A stretch of 64,000 nucleotides of DNA from Erpetoichthys calabaricus (Eukaryota > Chordata > Cladistia > Polypteriformes > Polypteridae): contig NC_041402.2 of NCBI RefSeq assembly GCF_900747795.2, forward strand, positions 195,215,489 through 195,279,488, given 5' to 3'. Made by a program: the position numbers and the translations under genes. The notes beneath the pieces were generated by a model. That model searched no databases. It was not told where the DNA came from and saw only the letters and a list, made by a program, of their open reading frames with translations. Below are positions 24,261 to 37,381 of the stretch, piece after piece. Numbering within the stretch: position 1 is the first letter of the stretch; the number at the start of each line of letters is the position of its first letter.

Positions 24261-27200
24261 TCCTGTAGAAAGAGGAAGAAGACTTTGTAGGAAACCAATA
24301 AACTGGCATCTGGTGCAGCTGTTATTACCTGTCTGTATGGCACATCATGTCAGTGATGACCAAGGGGGTAACGGTGATAGATACCAGCAGTGTTCAGGCT
24401 GGGACTGGCATAAGCCAGCCAGTTTAATTAACCTGTAATAATGGGAAAGTGAAATCGTTGGCCCCGTTAGACCCTCGAGTCCAGTGCTGCTGTGTTTGTC
24501 CATTAATAAGATGAACCTGCGGCGGTGCTAACGAGTGGACTACAACTCCCAGAAGTCAGCAGGGGCCAACGGGAGGTGACACCGCTCGGTGCGCACAGCA
24601 GATTGAGTTGACATTCGCCGGTTGTGTCACATAAAGTGGCTTTTCCGTGTGTGTCGTGTCGTTTATTTAGGATTCTCCATATCTGCGTTGCCAGAGTTCA
24701 GTCTTTGACCAACGAGACTCACACCGGGTAAAAGTGACAAAGTGTGCTAAGCAAGTCCTCTCCGATCCTTCAGACAATCCAAACTGCACATGGTGGGCTT
24801 CCCAGTGTGCCCACTTTGAACGTTTTAAGGGCGTGCCCATCAGGTGACGAGGTGGATGTGTCCTGGAGCCGTCATGGCTAAATGCAGCCACTAGATGGAG
24901 ACTCGTCTCTGGAGGTTTTCTTTGTGGCTGGATGGGTGGCACTGATGGCTCTGCAAGAGAAGAGTGGATGGATGGACTTTGATAGAACAAGACGAGCCCG
25001 AGGAGAATATTCAGGTGGATTTAAATATGAGTGAGCTTTAAAAACTCTTAATAGCGGCTTTAATGAGAGATCAGCAGCTTTGTCGAGGGCAGGGTGGCAC
25101 TGAGACCGAGCTTATGACTGGCCAGCCCATCACACTCATCCTGAGCAGCACATCTGCAGGGTCACAGGGGCAGCGCCAGTTCTGCTGTTTCGGATGACTC
25201 GGTGGTTGGGGGGGGGGGGCAGTGGGGTCAGCATTTTTTTTTAACAACACAGACCTACGAGCACTCGGACTCAAAACGACGATTGTTTTATATATCTTTG
25301 CATACTAATGAAATGCGATGATGATGATGATGAGGGTAACCCTCAAACTGTAGCACAGAAGACGCAGACAATGGCAGAATAAAAGTAAACGACGACAAAG
25401 GAGATAAACTGGCCGCCCCCAGACGTATCGCCAAAGGCTGATTGACTTCCACTAATGATCCTCTCCTAATGGCCGTGCGCTGATTGGATAATTACATGGC
25501 GTTATTTGCATGTGTGAGGTAAATGGGCATTGTGGGCAAAGACTGCAATTTAAAGATAATCTTTAAACTTGAATTTCGTAATTATGGTAAGTTTATCAAT
25601 TTAATTTAGTAATTTAAATGACATGCATGTTTATGTAAATTTAAATTAGAACAGTACCGTCGCCTGGGAATGACGATAAACTGCATCCGACACTGCACGT
25701 CGTCCTCCAACTTGCAGGATTATCTTGGGGTTTGATGGCAGGGTTGGCACTCCAGCCACCATAAAAAAAAAAAACTTCACGTAGCTCCGAATTGGCAGAC
25801 AGGACCCCTTTCTGCTCTCCACTGCTTACAATTATGAATTGGATGGGGAAAGCCCTCGGTTGGGGGTCTCATGCCAATGGGGTCATGCCTGGTGTGATGC
25901 TGAGGTGTCGCCCGCTGCGTGGCAGCACTCAGGTCCCAATTTGAGGCGCATGGAATGTCTTGTGTCTCGGGCATGATGACCACCTTCCTCTGCTGTAGGA
26001 GGAGCTGCGTAAACTCAGTGGTGTGCAGACCTGGCATTGGCCAGATCTTTGTAGGTGGGCAACCCCTTTTATTGGTCTGGTGGCTCTGATGGCTATCATG
26101 CTCGACGAGTAGCTGTTGCTGTGGCAGATCGGCTCCTTCAGATGGTGTCTGATGTCCCTCCTGTCAATGAGTCTATCATGAGACTCGCGTTACGGCACTC
26201 TCTGGGGGTCTTGTCTGTTGTCTCACTGTCTGCTCCGACTGCAGTGGGTGATGTCTCATTTTATTCACATCTTCGCTCGGTGGTTGAAGGGTGCCTGCGA
26301 GGTGACACTTGTTCCCATTCTGGACAGAGTGCCAGTCCATTGGCTGATCCTCTCATGTACACATCCATAGAAATGCACAGTCTGGGGGGCTTTAGAGACC
26401 AGTATGGTGCCATGTAAAAGTATTAACCAGGTGTGCTGTACAATAGCAGACCCCCCAAAGGTCATGTGAAAAAACAATTTCCCCTCAGGGATTAATACCA
26501 TGTACCCCCCAAAAAAAATGTGCCCCTTCCCGATTTGTTTTGCCGCTCTGAATTCTTGGTAGCGAATGTTTTCAGGTCTTCAGCTAAAATGCAAAACTCC
26601 AAACTGACAGGATGAGTGGGCTGGCATTCCCACTCCGCAAGAAGAACAATGGTGGGTTATGACGCACATGGTGGGCGTCATTGTGGCAAACAATGGCACG
26701 ACCTGCTATTGACTGAAGGGGGTCATTACTTTTTCACACCATGCTAATTGCTGTTGGGTAATTGTGCTCGTTCAATAAATGAGTTCAGAATAAAATGTCA
26801 AAATTGTTGGGGGTACGGGGGCAACTCGTTCATGCAGGTGCCCTGCAGCTAATTTGAGATTTTGGCTGAAGTGCTGAAAACAGTGGAAATCCAGAAGGGG
26901 CAGAAACCTTCTAGTGGTGGTCCCGGGGTGACCTCCTGGTATATCTGACTCCTGTGCCCAGGTGTGGGGGTGGGAGGATCGGGGCCATTGACACTGCAGG
27001 ACCCTAAGGTTCACCCTGAAGGGCAAGGTGACCCGTTGTTGACCCTACTATTGGAGATCCTTAGCCTGAAACTGCCCACCTGCCCCACCCTCATGGCCTT
27101 CTACACATCACACCTGGTGATGGGGGTCTGTTGTCAGCCTGCAGCCCCCATCCTGTAGTTCTCATCTGATACCCTGCTTCACCCTTCAATGACACCCCAA
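24261..27200. other. Intergenic, no gene recognised
   Basis: I see no supported exon. A ZNF143-type actacaactcccagaa lies at 24539-24554 in a mildly CpG-rich stretch. A possible LINE-tail relic (tttcccctcagggattaata) lies near 26.48 kb. 25.55-25.65 kb is AT-rich. Confidence 0.4.
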
Positions 27201-27207
27201 GACTGGG

Positions 27208-27720
27208 TAGCAGCCATGGACACTGTGAGTGGGGAGGGTCTTTAAAGTCACAGGGCTTAGGGGGCAACTTCAGAAACACAGCAAGAGAGACAGGAATGGG
27301 AAGTCAAACTGAGGCAAACACATCACAACAGAGACGAGAGCTTCATGGCCAGATAGGAGGATTGGACTGACAGTCCACCTGACTACGGCCCACCTGACTA
27401 CAGACCCACATTGTATGGAAAAACTCATCAGGAACTTCAAAGACTTTGCTGGTCAGCCATCTTATCAGAAGATCTCGACCAGACATTGTCCTCCTCTTTT
27501 AGCCTGGAGAGCTCTATTCATTTGTTACACCTCAGATGTCTCCCTTAAAGGTTTCCCAATGCCATGTCTGTCCTGGGGGTCTCTATAAACACAGGGGACT
27601 CCAGTCGCTGGATGACATCTGAAGAAGGGGTGTGAGTCGCCTCACATTGTAGTCTTTCTAGTTAGCCAATCAAAGGGCTCGTTTTGCTTGACTTCTCACT
27701 ACTGAAGTCAGTCAGCCAGT
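27208..27720 (+). mobile_element. Penelope-like element, 3' fragment, + orientation
   Basis: This stretch repeats the 3' region of the Penelope-like element at 27.93-30.5 kb: ggcttagggggcaacttcag, cttcatggccagataggagg, gatctcgaccagac and gccaatcaaagggctcg are shared in the same order. It is a broken remnant, a few hundred bases upstream of the larger copy and inverted relative to that copy's left arm. Confidence 0.75.
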
Positions 27721-27927
27721 CATTATCCAACCCGCTATATGGGTCACTGAGATGCCCGTTTGACCTTATGGTTCACCCCACAGTTCCAAACCTGGTGGTG
27801 GTCACCCCTTACTGACCTGAAGTCCCCAACATTCCTAACACTGTTTTACCTTCTAATGAAGTGCCTCAACTTCTGAGTCCAGAGCACCTTAGGGGGTCTC
27901 AGCTAAATTAATGAAGTCGTCTTAGTA

Positions 27928-30515
27928 GTAGGGTGCTGTACCGTGTCAGCCATTATGGATGTAGTGAGAAGTCAAGCAGAACGAGCCCTTTGATTAGCCA
28001 ACTAGAATATTTACAATGTGAGGTGACTCAGACCCCTTCTTCAGATCTCATCCAGCGACTGGAGTCCCCTGTGTTTATAGAGACCCCCAGGACAGACACG
28101 GCATTGGGAAACCATTAAGGGAGACATCTGAGGTGTAACAAATGAATAGAGCTCTCCGGGCTAAGAGAGGAGGACAACGTCTGGTCGAGATCTTCTGATA
28201 AGATGGCTGACCAGCAAAGTCTTTGAAGTTCCTGATGAGTTTTTCCATACAATGTGGGTCTGTAGTCAGGTGGTCTGTCAGTCAGGTGGTCTGTCAGTCC
28301 AACCCTCCTATCTGGCCATGAAGCTCTCGTCTCTGTTGTGATGTGTTCAGCGTTAGCCTCGGTTTGACTTCCCATTCCTGTCTCTCTTGCTGTGTTTCTG
28401 AAGTTGCCCCCTAAGCCCTGTGACTTTAAAGACCCCCCTCACAGTGTCCATGGCTGCTACGGGATCATCTGTGATGCCAGGCTTGATGTGGCACCTGTGG
28501 AAGTTTATTCTCTGGTGGCGTGTTTGTCCAGTGTCTCCCACACAGAGTGCAGTGTCAGGACATTTCATACAGAGAGTTAGGGGGACCCCCTTAGATGATC
28601 TGCAGGCAGATGACCCCTTTATGTGATGTTCTAGTCGGCAGTATGGTGTAACTACATGGTGTGTGTTATAAATTTGAGCGCTTGTCTTTGCTGTTAGCAG
28701 GGAGTTGTGCCATCTTCTGTTGGTTCACTTAGGGAGCTTCAGACTTTTAGTTCTGGTGGTCATCTGTGTGCCAGGAGGGGTTTCTCTGGAAATCCATCTC
28801 TCCGCGTGTCATCATTGTGTAGCATTGGTTGAAGTTCTTTTATAAAGTGCTTCAAGATGTGGGTTACCGGTGACAATGACGGGGATGCTCTTCTTGTCGT
28901 CTTTGTTTTTATGTTCCAGAAGGTGGTCTCTGGCTATGGCAGCAGCTCTTCTTATTCGAGGGTCTGTTGTTTTGGGGGTATAACCTTGTCTGATGAGATT
29001 GTGTCTCCGTTTATCCCGGCTTGTCAGGTCTGAGCAGATACGGTCGTATCATGTTGCTCGGCTGAAGATAATGGAGCGCCTTATACAGTTGGGGTGGAAG
29101 CTGTCACTCTTCAGGGAGGTCCGTCTGCCTGGCGGTTTGTGAAAAACAGAAGTTGACGAAGGTGTCGTCTTTCAGTTGGACGGTGCGGTCGAGGAAGCCG
29201 ACTTCTGGTTTTGAGTAATTCAGCTTCAGCTTTCTGTTGGGGTGGAAAGAATTCAATTCATTATGGAAATGGAGGAGGTCCTCCTCACTGGAAGTCCAGA
29301 ATATGAAGATGTCATCTACGGAGCGGAGGTACAGCGTTGGCTTTAAGACGCACGGTGACAGGAAATCTTCCTCCAGTTTTGCCATAAAGAGGTTTGCATG
29401 GTGAGGTGTGAACTGACAGCCCACCACAGTCTCCATTTGTTGCACGTAGAGGTTGTCTCCAAATGACAATAAATTGTGTGGCCGAATGAATTTTATCTTT
29501 CATATAACAGACTCCGAGGGTAAGTCACGTTGTCTGAGGTACGTATCACAGGAGAATATGCCATCATCATATGGGGGGGGGGGGGGGTGTTTATATAAAG
29601 GGCCTTAACATTCATGGCGGCCAGTGAGGTTCCTTCAGGTAAAGTGCCTATAGCAGTGGTGTCCTGGATGGAGCTGGTGGGATTGCAGGTGAAGGGTCTA
29701 AGGATGAGCTCCACCAAACCTGCAGCAACTAAACGTCTGAAGCTCCCTCAGAAGATGGCACAACTCCCTTCCTACAGCAAAGACGAGTGCTCACATTGCT
29801 AACACACACCATGTAGTTACACCACACTGCCGACTAGAACATCACAGATCATCTAAGGGGGGTCCCCCTAACTTTCTGTATGAAATGTCCTGACACTGCA
29901 CTCTGTGTGGGAGACACTGGACAAACACTCTGCCGGAGAATGAACTTCCACAGGTGCCACATGACGCCTGGCATCACAGATGATCCTACAGCAGCCATGG
30001 ACAGTGAGGGGGGGGGGGGTCTTTAAAGTCACAGGGCTTAGGGGGCAACTTCAGAAACACAGCAAGAGAGACAGGAATGGGAAGTCAAACTGAGGCGAAC
30101 GCTGAACACATCACAACAGAGACGAGAGCTTCATGGCCAAATAGGAGGATAGGACTGACAGACCACCTGACTGACAGACCACCTGACTACAGACCCACAT
30201 TGTATGGAAAAACTCATCAGGAACTTCAAAGACTTTGCTGGTCAGCCATCTTATCAGAAGATCTCGACCAGACGTTGTCCTCCTCTCTTAGCCCGGAGAG
30301 CTCTATTCATTTGTTACAGCTCAGATGTCTCCCTTAAAGGTTTCCCAATGCCATGTCTGTCCTGGGGGTCTCTATAAACACAGGGGACTCCAGTCGCTGG
30401 ATGAGATCTGAAGAAGGGGTCTGAGTCGCCTCACATTGTAATCTTTCTAGTTAGCCAATCAAAGGGCTCGTTTTGCTTGACTTCTCACTACTGAAGTCTG
30501 TCAGTCAGCCAGTCA
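27928..30515 (-). mobile_element. Penelope-like element fossil with inverted arms
   Basis: Minus-strand reverse transcriptase pieces at about 29.10-29.72 kb match the Penelope-like family: a segment like HHANLFMAKLEEDFLSP, a palm motif of the form RSVDDIFIFW, then LNSFHPN and FLDRTV. Downstream on that strand, near 28.4-28.6 kb, is a piece resembling the GIY-YIG endonuclease region (CVGDTGQT). Arms of ~800 bases at about 27928-28745 and 29720-30515 are inverted copies of each other and carry the 3' part of the element. Terminal repeats in direct or inverted order are known for this family. The element is broken in several places and cannot be whole; moderate divergence of the arms suggests an old insertion. 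Confidence 0.8.
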
Positions 30516-30519
30516 TTAT

Positions 30520-30625
30520 CCAACCCGCTATATGGGTCACATGGGTCTGCTGGAGCCAATCCCAGCCAACACAGGGCACAAGGCAGGAAACAAACCCCGG
30601 ACAGGGCGCCAGTCCACCACATACT
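30520..30625 (-). mobile_element. SINE 3' fragment, minus strand
   Basis: The reverse complement of the common fish SINE tail: gggtctgctggagccaatcc, cagccaacacagggcacaag, ccggacagggcgccagtcca. The same tail is read on the + strand at 63.42-63.55 kb. Confidence 0.8.
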
Positions 30626-30639
30626 ATTGAAGTCATCTT

Positions 30640-31500
30640 AGATATTTAAGCCTCAATGCAATTACAAGAAAAGAAGATTCAACGAATTTCCCATAAAACA
30701 CAAAACCCCTGTGACTGTAATGACAGGCCGATGACAACAATGTCACCCGGTGTAGAGGAGCTGACCGACCAGCGGTCTCCGACCTTCACTTCCACTCGGC
30801 GAATGGGGGCAAACTCAGAAGGCAGGCTTCTGACCTGCACAGGCCCAGCAAAGCAGGAGGACAGCACAGAAATGGGAGAGGGGAACCCTGAAAGGCCGTG
30901 GCCCCCAACAACGTGGGCAGAGTGAGATGGAAAGACTCGTTTAGGAAGAAGAACACAAGGAGCTGGATGAGCGAGAGAAGGCCCCTCAGTTCACTGAGCT
31001 CCTTTGTTTGTATTCACAAGGGTTCAAAGATGTGGGAGGTCTTTAATTATCCAAAGGGTTGTACAAGCAATTAGGAACAAATTCTTCTCCTTCCTTCCCT
31101 TCTCTCCGTCCACCTCCCTGCAGTGACTGTTGCGTTCCATCTTCCTGACCCTGACTCAGCTGGAGGGGGTCTGGACGACCCCCCTTTTATGTCGGACCTG
31201 AGAGTTCTTCCGGTGTCAGGGTTGATCCCAATGGAAGCACTTCCGGTTCAAAGAAACAAAAAAACAGGATTCATGAATCCACACAGCTCCCCCTGGTGGC
31301 ACCCATGGAACTGAACAGGGCTGACTCCCAGCACTACAACTCCCATCATGCCCTGCAGGTGTCCACACGGTTCCCAAGGCATCTAGCAGAGGGATTGGGA
31401 ATGAACATAATTCTGAAACAGGAGCCTTCCCACACTGCTCCTTTGTTTTGTCCTCTCGTCTGGGCAAGGATCCCATACCTATCCAAGACAGGATGCCAGT
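30640..31500. other. Intergenic, possible dispersed repeat with ZNF143-like motif
   Basis: No exon is seen. At 31140-31370 the order of short blocks (gcacttccgg, ccccctggtgg, aactcccat, ccctgcagg) is shared with 50.16-50.31 kb, so both look like copies of one unnamed dispersed repeat. A perfect-looking actacaactcccatcatgcc sits at 31333-31352. Confidence 0.45.
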
Positions 31501-31507
31501 CCATCAG

Positions 31508-33165
31508 TAGGGCATTCGTTGAAAATGAGTTTCTTCCTTGGTAAAGCCAACTCACAGGCTGATGTTATGTGGGCAGAGCTGGCAGGTGTCACTACACGAC
31601 CTTCCATTCCAGCTTCCCTTCTCAGCAAGGGTCCCCCTTTTCTACCAGGTGGGATGCTGCATAAATAGGGGCGGAGTTGTGGCTCTGAGGTTAGGGATCT
31701 GCACTGGCAATCAGAAGGTTGCCGGTTCGAATCCTGTAAATGCCAATAGGGACTCTGCTCTGTTGGGCCCCTCAGCAAGGCCCTTAACCTGCAATTGCTG
31801 AGTGGTTTGAGTAGTGAGAAAAGCACTATATAAATGCAAAGAATTATTATTATTATTACTTGGCACTTAGAATACCTGAGTAACAGTATGCTGGCACGAG
31901 ATGCACAAGTGGCATTTCTACTTAGCACATGCGTGCCCTAAATGACTCCGATCTCCATGGATTAGTTTATATTCCAAGACTCCAGTGTTCAGCTAACATG
32001 ACACACACACGGAGCCCCCCGATTACCACGGGACATTTCCCATACTGGAGGCAGCCCTGCTCAAACATTTCTTGCCAGATTCATTCAGCGCTGGCACTGG
32101 TGGTGTCTGGTTTTATTGCCCTACACAAGGATGGCAGCACAAAGTAGGCTCTTTGGGAGACCGCAGTGGGGTCTGTCTGCAGTGGGGTGGCAGTGAATGC
32201 CAAAGCACTGCCATGTTTACCATTTTGTGAATTTCACATTTGGCACTGTGGGCAGGAGGAGGTGCCCGCCTGAGGACTCATACCATTCCACACCCATTCC
32301 TCTTTTTGGCTCGACGCTCCTCTTCTGGTCTTCCTGTGCGGTTGGGATGATAACGGCTAGCAGCTTCTGTGGCTTGAGGGAGATGGCACATGAAAAGGTG
32401 ATGGGCAGCAGATACCCCATTAAATGCCTATCCTTTGTTCTTTTGGCTGCAGTTTTTCCACACCAGCTGGCACCCGCCCTTCAGAGTGGGCCAGTTGTGA
32501 CTTTAAGGGTCACGAGTACAGCGACGTCCCTCCAGTGTTCAGCCAACATGGCACACACACGGAGCCCCCCGATTACCACGGGACATTTCCCATACTGGAG
32601 GCAGCCCTGCTCAAACATTTCTTGCCAGATTCATTCAGCGCTGGCACTGGTGGTGTCTGGTTTTATTGCCCTACACAAGGATGGCAGCACAAAGTAGGCT
32701 CTTTGGGAGACTGCAGTGGGGTCTGTCTGCAGTGGGGCGGCAGTGAATGCCAAAGCACTGCCATATTTACCATTTTGTGAGTTTCACATTTGGCACTGTG
32801 GGCAGGAGGAGGTGCCCGCCTGAGGACTCATTCCATTCCACACCCATTCCTCTTTTTGGCTCGACGCTCCTCTTCTGGTCTTCCTGTGCGGTTGGGATGA
32901 TAACAGCTAGCAGCTTCTGTGGCTTGAGGGAGATGGCACATGAAAAGGTGATGGGCAGCAGATACCCCGTTAAATGCCCATCCTTTGTTCTTTTGGCTGC
33001 ACTTTTTCCATACCAGCTGGCACCCGCCCTTCAGAGTGGGCCAGTTGTGACTTGAAGGGTCACGAGTACAGCAACATCCCAGGGCATTAATTGGAAGTGA
33101 GTTTCTTCCTTGGTAAAGCCAACTCACAGGCTGATGTCATATGGGCAGAACTGGCAGGCAAGTTG
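31508..33165. repeat. Nested duplication: ~550-bp tandem pair inside a ~1.57-kb repeat
   Basis: The block starting tccagtgttcagctaacatg at 31981 recurs at 32531 (offset 550) with only a few percent difference over about 540 bases. In addition, gagtttcttccttggtaaag and its flank at about 31508-31590 recur at 33080-33160. The result is a recent local duplication. The parallel open frames of 118-166 codons are products of it and resemble no known protein. Confidence 0.85.
31668..31860 (+). mobile_element. tRNA-derived SINE with ATT tail
   Basis: A-box-like ggctctgaggttagggatct, B-box ggttcgaatcctg, body gactctgctctgttgggccc and acccttaacctgcaattgct, then gagaaaagcactatataaat and a tail of ATT repeats. 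This is the most complete copy of the family also seen at 4.36 kb. Confidence 0.85.
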
Positions 33166-33359
33166 CTAAACAATGCCAGTGGAGAAGTTGGAGGTTACCT
33201 GGGGGATGAATGCCATGAAGGTGCAGCACATTTCACAGAACTCAACCTGGACATGTCGATTCTCACAAGTGTCTCCGATTTTCTCATATTGAGCTCTGGA
33301 ATGCCAGCCCAGATGGCCATGTTTGGAGCTCACTGGTTCAACGGTTCCAAAAGCTCCAG

Positions 33360-33515
33360 TCCATCATTGGGTACACATTCACTCATAGGTGGCCAAATAC
33401 CTGCATCTTGGGAAGGAACTTCACATGGACAGTGACCTGCTGGGATCAGAGCCCAGATTCCAAGAACTGCAAAGAAGCAGCGCTAATCACTGAGCCACCA
33501 TGGCACTCCAGAAGC
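33360..33515 (-). mobile_element. Degenerate SINE, minus strand
   Basis: Reverse complement shows the head ggtggctcagtgattagcgc and further SINE-like parts toward lower coordinates (ccaagatgcaggtatttggc, gagtgaatgtgtaccc). It is strongly diverged. Confidence 0.55.
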
Positions 33516-33849
33516 TTCCTTTCTTGTGCGAAACCCTAAACTGCCTTATTTCCACTTTGGTCAGTAGGCACCTAAAGCTGGGCAGCTGGAGACTTTTCTG
33601 GAAACATTTGGTGCAAGGCAGGGATGGAACCTGAATGCCAGGGATGCCAGTTCATCACAAGGTGCACACACACACATTTGGGGCTATACATGGATGTCTG
33701 GGACGTGGAAGGCAACATCATATAAAACAATGGCACACAGGTGACAGTAATGCCCGGATGCCCCTGGTTGGCCACTTTGTGCCCCGCTGCCTGCCCTCAG
33801 ATTAACAAGCAGAAACCCTTTTTCTTTCTCCCTGAGAAAAGTCACTAAA

Positions 33850-34960
33850 TGCCACTTGTCACCTCACCTGTCATTTCAGCCTCTGCCTGTGACATTGTCT
33901 CTGAGTCAACGCTTGTGACATTGACACCCACCCTCACATTCTACTTCTGAAACATCAAATTGGTGTCCTCATCAGACCTTCCTTGTTGATGACAATCTCT
34001 GCATATCTGCAAGACAAGTCAGTCATCTATTTGTTATATAGTGCCTTTCAATCTGTCTATCAATCAATCAATCAGTCAATCAATCAGTCAATCTATCATA
34101 TAGTGCCTTTCACATCTATCTATCTATCTATCTATCATATAGTGCCTTTCACATCCTTCTATCCGTCTATCTGTTTGTCTGCCTATCTATTGGCTCCCAC
34201 ACTATCTGTCTTACCATACAGGCACAACTGAGCCCCCCCCCCCCCATTTTGTACCCCCCCTTTCCACTCGAGGGTATCACATGACACATTCACAGCCATG
34301 AAGTCAGTTCAGTACCCCCAGGTAACCCACCCTGTGTGTCTTTAAGGTGTGAGAGTATGAGGTGGAAATTGACACAGAGAGATGTCACCTCAGCCAGAGG
34401 TTCAGACACAGTGACCCCCACGTGTTTCTTAGCCCACCTGTTTGGCTACACCTGAGTGACAATGACATGCCTTGCTAAGAACTGAAGTGTCAAAGTCCTC
34501 GTGATCGCCTCACCTGCCAGTTTGTGCCCTCACAGCTGGGTGTCCCTGAGTGACACTGGCATGTCCTACTCAGACTGTGTTCCTCTGACTGAAATGACAA
34601 AGTCCTTGTGGTCACCTCATCTGCCAGCTCACTCTGTGCCCCTCAAGGCCTGGTCACTCTTTGATTTCAGCCCCCTCAGTTTGTCTTTTTTCACCGGTCA
34701 CTTCTATTTGTGGTGTCCTGGTTTAGTGGACATGCGGTGTGGTGTTCAGTAGATGTGTGGTGGTCTCTTGAATGCCTAAACGTTAGCATGGAGGCCACCG
34801 TGTGCTGACCAGTGGGGTTGGTGGGCTGACACACGAGGCTCTAACGCTCTTCTCTCTTGCATTCCATAACAATGAACTCGATGTCCAGCCACTCAGATCA
34901 GTGTCACGTGTTTCTTCAGTCTGCACTGGACGTCCGGCTGCCCCAAGTTGGCCATTTTGT
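33850..34960. repeat. Segmental duplication, copy A
   Basis: Homologous in order to 36640-38220. Shared blocks are the flank before the ATCT tract (gtgacattg, ttgtgacattgacaccc, gtgtcctcatcagaccttcc, gacaagtca), the short ATCT tract itself, the blocks after it (gcctggtcactctttgattt, agccccctcagtttgtctt) and the last part (cagtctgcactggac). Here the ATCT part is only ~110 bases. Confidence 0.7.
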
Positions 34961-36640
34961 GCCGGCTGCCTGCCCTCAGTTTAAAGACCAGAAACCCATT
35001 TGGAGAAGGAAAGTCCGCACAGTCGCCATGTTGGCACTGAACAGGTCCCTGAGCCGGAAGGAGTTTTTGTGTGTGCAGAATCCTGTGCCGCCGGCGCCCA
35101 CGTCGTGTGTGTGTTTGAGTGTGTGTGTGTGTGTGTATGCGTGCCTGCACCTGTGTGGGCCGGGATTAGTATTCCTGAAGGGATTCATTTTTAGAAAGTG
35201 CGCCCACGCAGAAACGGTCTGCTGAAAAATTGACGCGCTCCGTTTGTTTAAGAAGCGGGAGGAGCCGGTGGCTGTCATTGGCTGTCATCCGCTATCTCTC
35301 GGGGTGACGGTGGCCATTTCTGGGCCCACCTCTTGCAGGATGGGGCCACATGACACCACAAGGAGGTGCCGCTGGCCTGGGCACACTTGCCACAGAGATG
35401 CCTTTATGCCAGCCTGCTGGGGCTCAGGACCCGAGTGTTAACATCACGGTGCCATTATTAAAGCTGAACTGCCCGTAGCAGACTCCTGGGTCACACAGCA
35501 CTGAGCTGAGTCACCGTTACAGCAGCGGTGTCACAACAACGTCATGTGACCGTCACATGATTAGGTGCCACAGCAAAAACAGGCATCAGTCAGCCACAGG
35601 TGCCCACCCTGTAGTGGACAAGTCACTATGTGACTTCAAGGCCCTGAGTGACCTCACCGGCGTGTCACTGCACTCTCTGAACAAACACACACACGTACAG
35701 GAGCCCACATGCCAGGTATGCCACCTCTGCAGGTGTGTCCATAAGACACGCGAGCCCCACCCAAGAAAGCAAACAAAAGAGCGGGCGGCGACGAACACAA
35801 AAAGGCCGACGTTAACCCACATGAGGCCTCCAGCGGTCCGAGCTCAGGGGCCAGCTGGGAGTCGCCGCCTCGGCTTTCATCGCATCAGACGAGCTTTGGC
35901 AAGCAGGAAGCCCGCGGGGGACGGTGCAGCTGCGAGTCTGACGGCACCAAGAACAATGGAGCGGCAAAGCTGGGGCTTCAAATGGCCCCCACAGCCCAGC
36001 TGCAATTGGCCCCACCGTCCTACCCCACCACGTTCAGTCTGTGTGCATCTGGGGCCCACTTGTGACCTCACCTGCCAGTTGACGGTGACAGCGTCTCTGG
36101 GACAAGCCATTGCTACTGGAGACGGCGACACCTAGCGTGTCCTCTCCTGTCAGACATGTCACTGGCCCCACTTGTCTCCTCACCTACTAATTCAGACACC
36201 ACGATGACAAAGTCACAAATGCCACTTGTCACCTTGCCTTCCAGTTCAACTTTTGACGGGGACATTGCCTCTGGGATAAGTCACTTCCTGCCTGAGATGG
36301 TGACACTCAGTATGTCCCAGTGTCTCGCTATCATATGCTACTCCTTGTGCCTCTTAGACGTGTTATTGAGCTCCTCTTGTCCCTTCTCTGCCCAGTTCAT
36401 GTCCCAATGTCACACTCTCCTATCCTGCAATGTCTGTGAGACATGCCACTAAGTCACAATTGTCACCTTCCAGTTCATCCTTGAGAGTGACACCGTCTCT
36501 GAGACAAGTAATCTTCTACTTTAGGGCGCAAAGCCCACTGAGTCCCCAAGTCCTCCTCACATCCTAGCCATTGTGTCCAATTTGTCACTTTGCCCAGTTC
36601 ACTCTCTAGGACACAGGATTCCTGGATTTCAAGCTGTCAC
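34961..36640. other. Intergenic, with short degenerate repeats
   Basis: No supported exon. A GT-rich tract lies at 35105-35140. From 36.06 to 36.60 kb a diverged ~100-base unit recurs (ccacttgtcacct, ccagttca, gtgacattgtctctgagaca-like parts), probably an old minisatellite related to the flanks of the segmental duplication. The 192-codon open frame at 35557-36135 has no family motif. Confidence 0.45.
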
Positions 36641-36818
36641 CTCACTGCCTGTTCAATACGTTCCACCTTCTCGTCCTTTGAGTGTGACATTGTTTTTAAG
36701 TCGATGCTTGTGACACCGATGTCCACCCCCACAGTACAGTTCTAAGTCACGGGCTTGGTGTCCTTGTCAGACCTTCAATATTGAGGACAGTCCAGGTGTG
36801 TCTGTGAGACAAGTCACC

Positions 36819-36871
<53 letters not shown>

Positions 36872-36922
36872 ATATAGTGCCTTTCACTCACTCTATCTAA
36901 CTATCATATAGTGCCTTTCACA

Positions 36923-36987
<65 letters not shown>

Positions 36988-37320
36988 ATATAGTGCCATT
37001 CACTCACTCACTCTATCTATCTATCATATAGTGCCTTTCACTCACTCTATCTATCTATCTATCTATCATATAGTGCCTTTCACACTATCTATCTATCTAT
37101 CTATCATATAGTGCCTTTCACACTATCTATCATATAGTGCCTTTCACTCACTCTATCTGTCTATCTCTCTATCTGTTTGTCTATCATATAGTGCCTTTCA
37201 CTCACTCACTCACTCACTCTATCTATCATATAGTGCCTTTCACTCACTCACTATCTATCTATCATATAGTGCCTTTCACTCTCACTCACTCTATCTATCT
37301 ATCATATAGTGCCTTTCACA

Positions 37321-37381
<61 letters not shown>

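Noticed and set aside
31722-31735. tRNA gene candidates at GGTTCGAATCC sites (also 4.37, 38.92 and 42.65 kb)
   Set aside because: B-boxes sit in SINEs with SINE bodies and tails; no cloverleaf is completed.
32197-33055. Two parallel frames of 166 and 102 codons, nearly the same
   Set aside because: Explained by the 550-base DNA duplication; the similarity is not protein-level conservation.
35557-36135. Plus-strand frame of 192 codons
   Set aside because: Crosses degenerate repeats, with no motif or exon borders.
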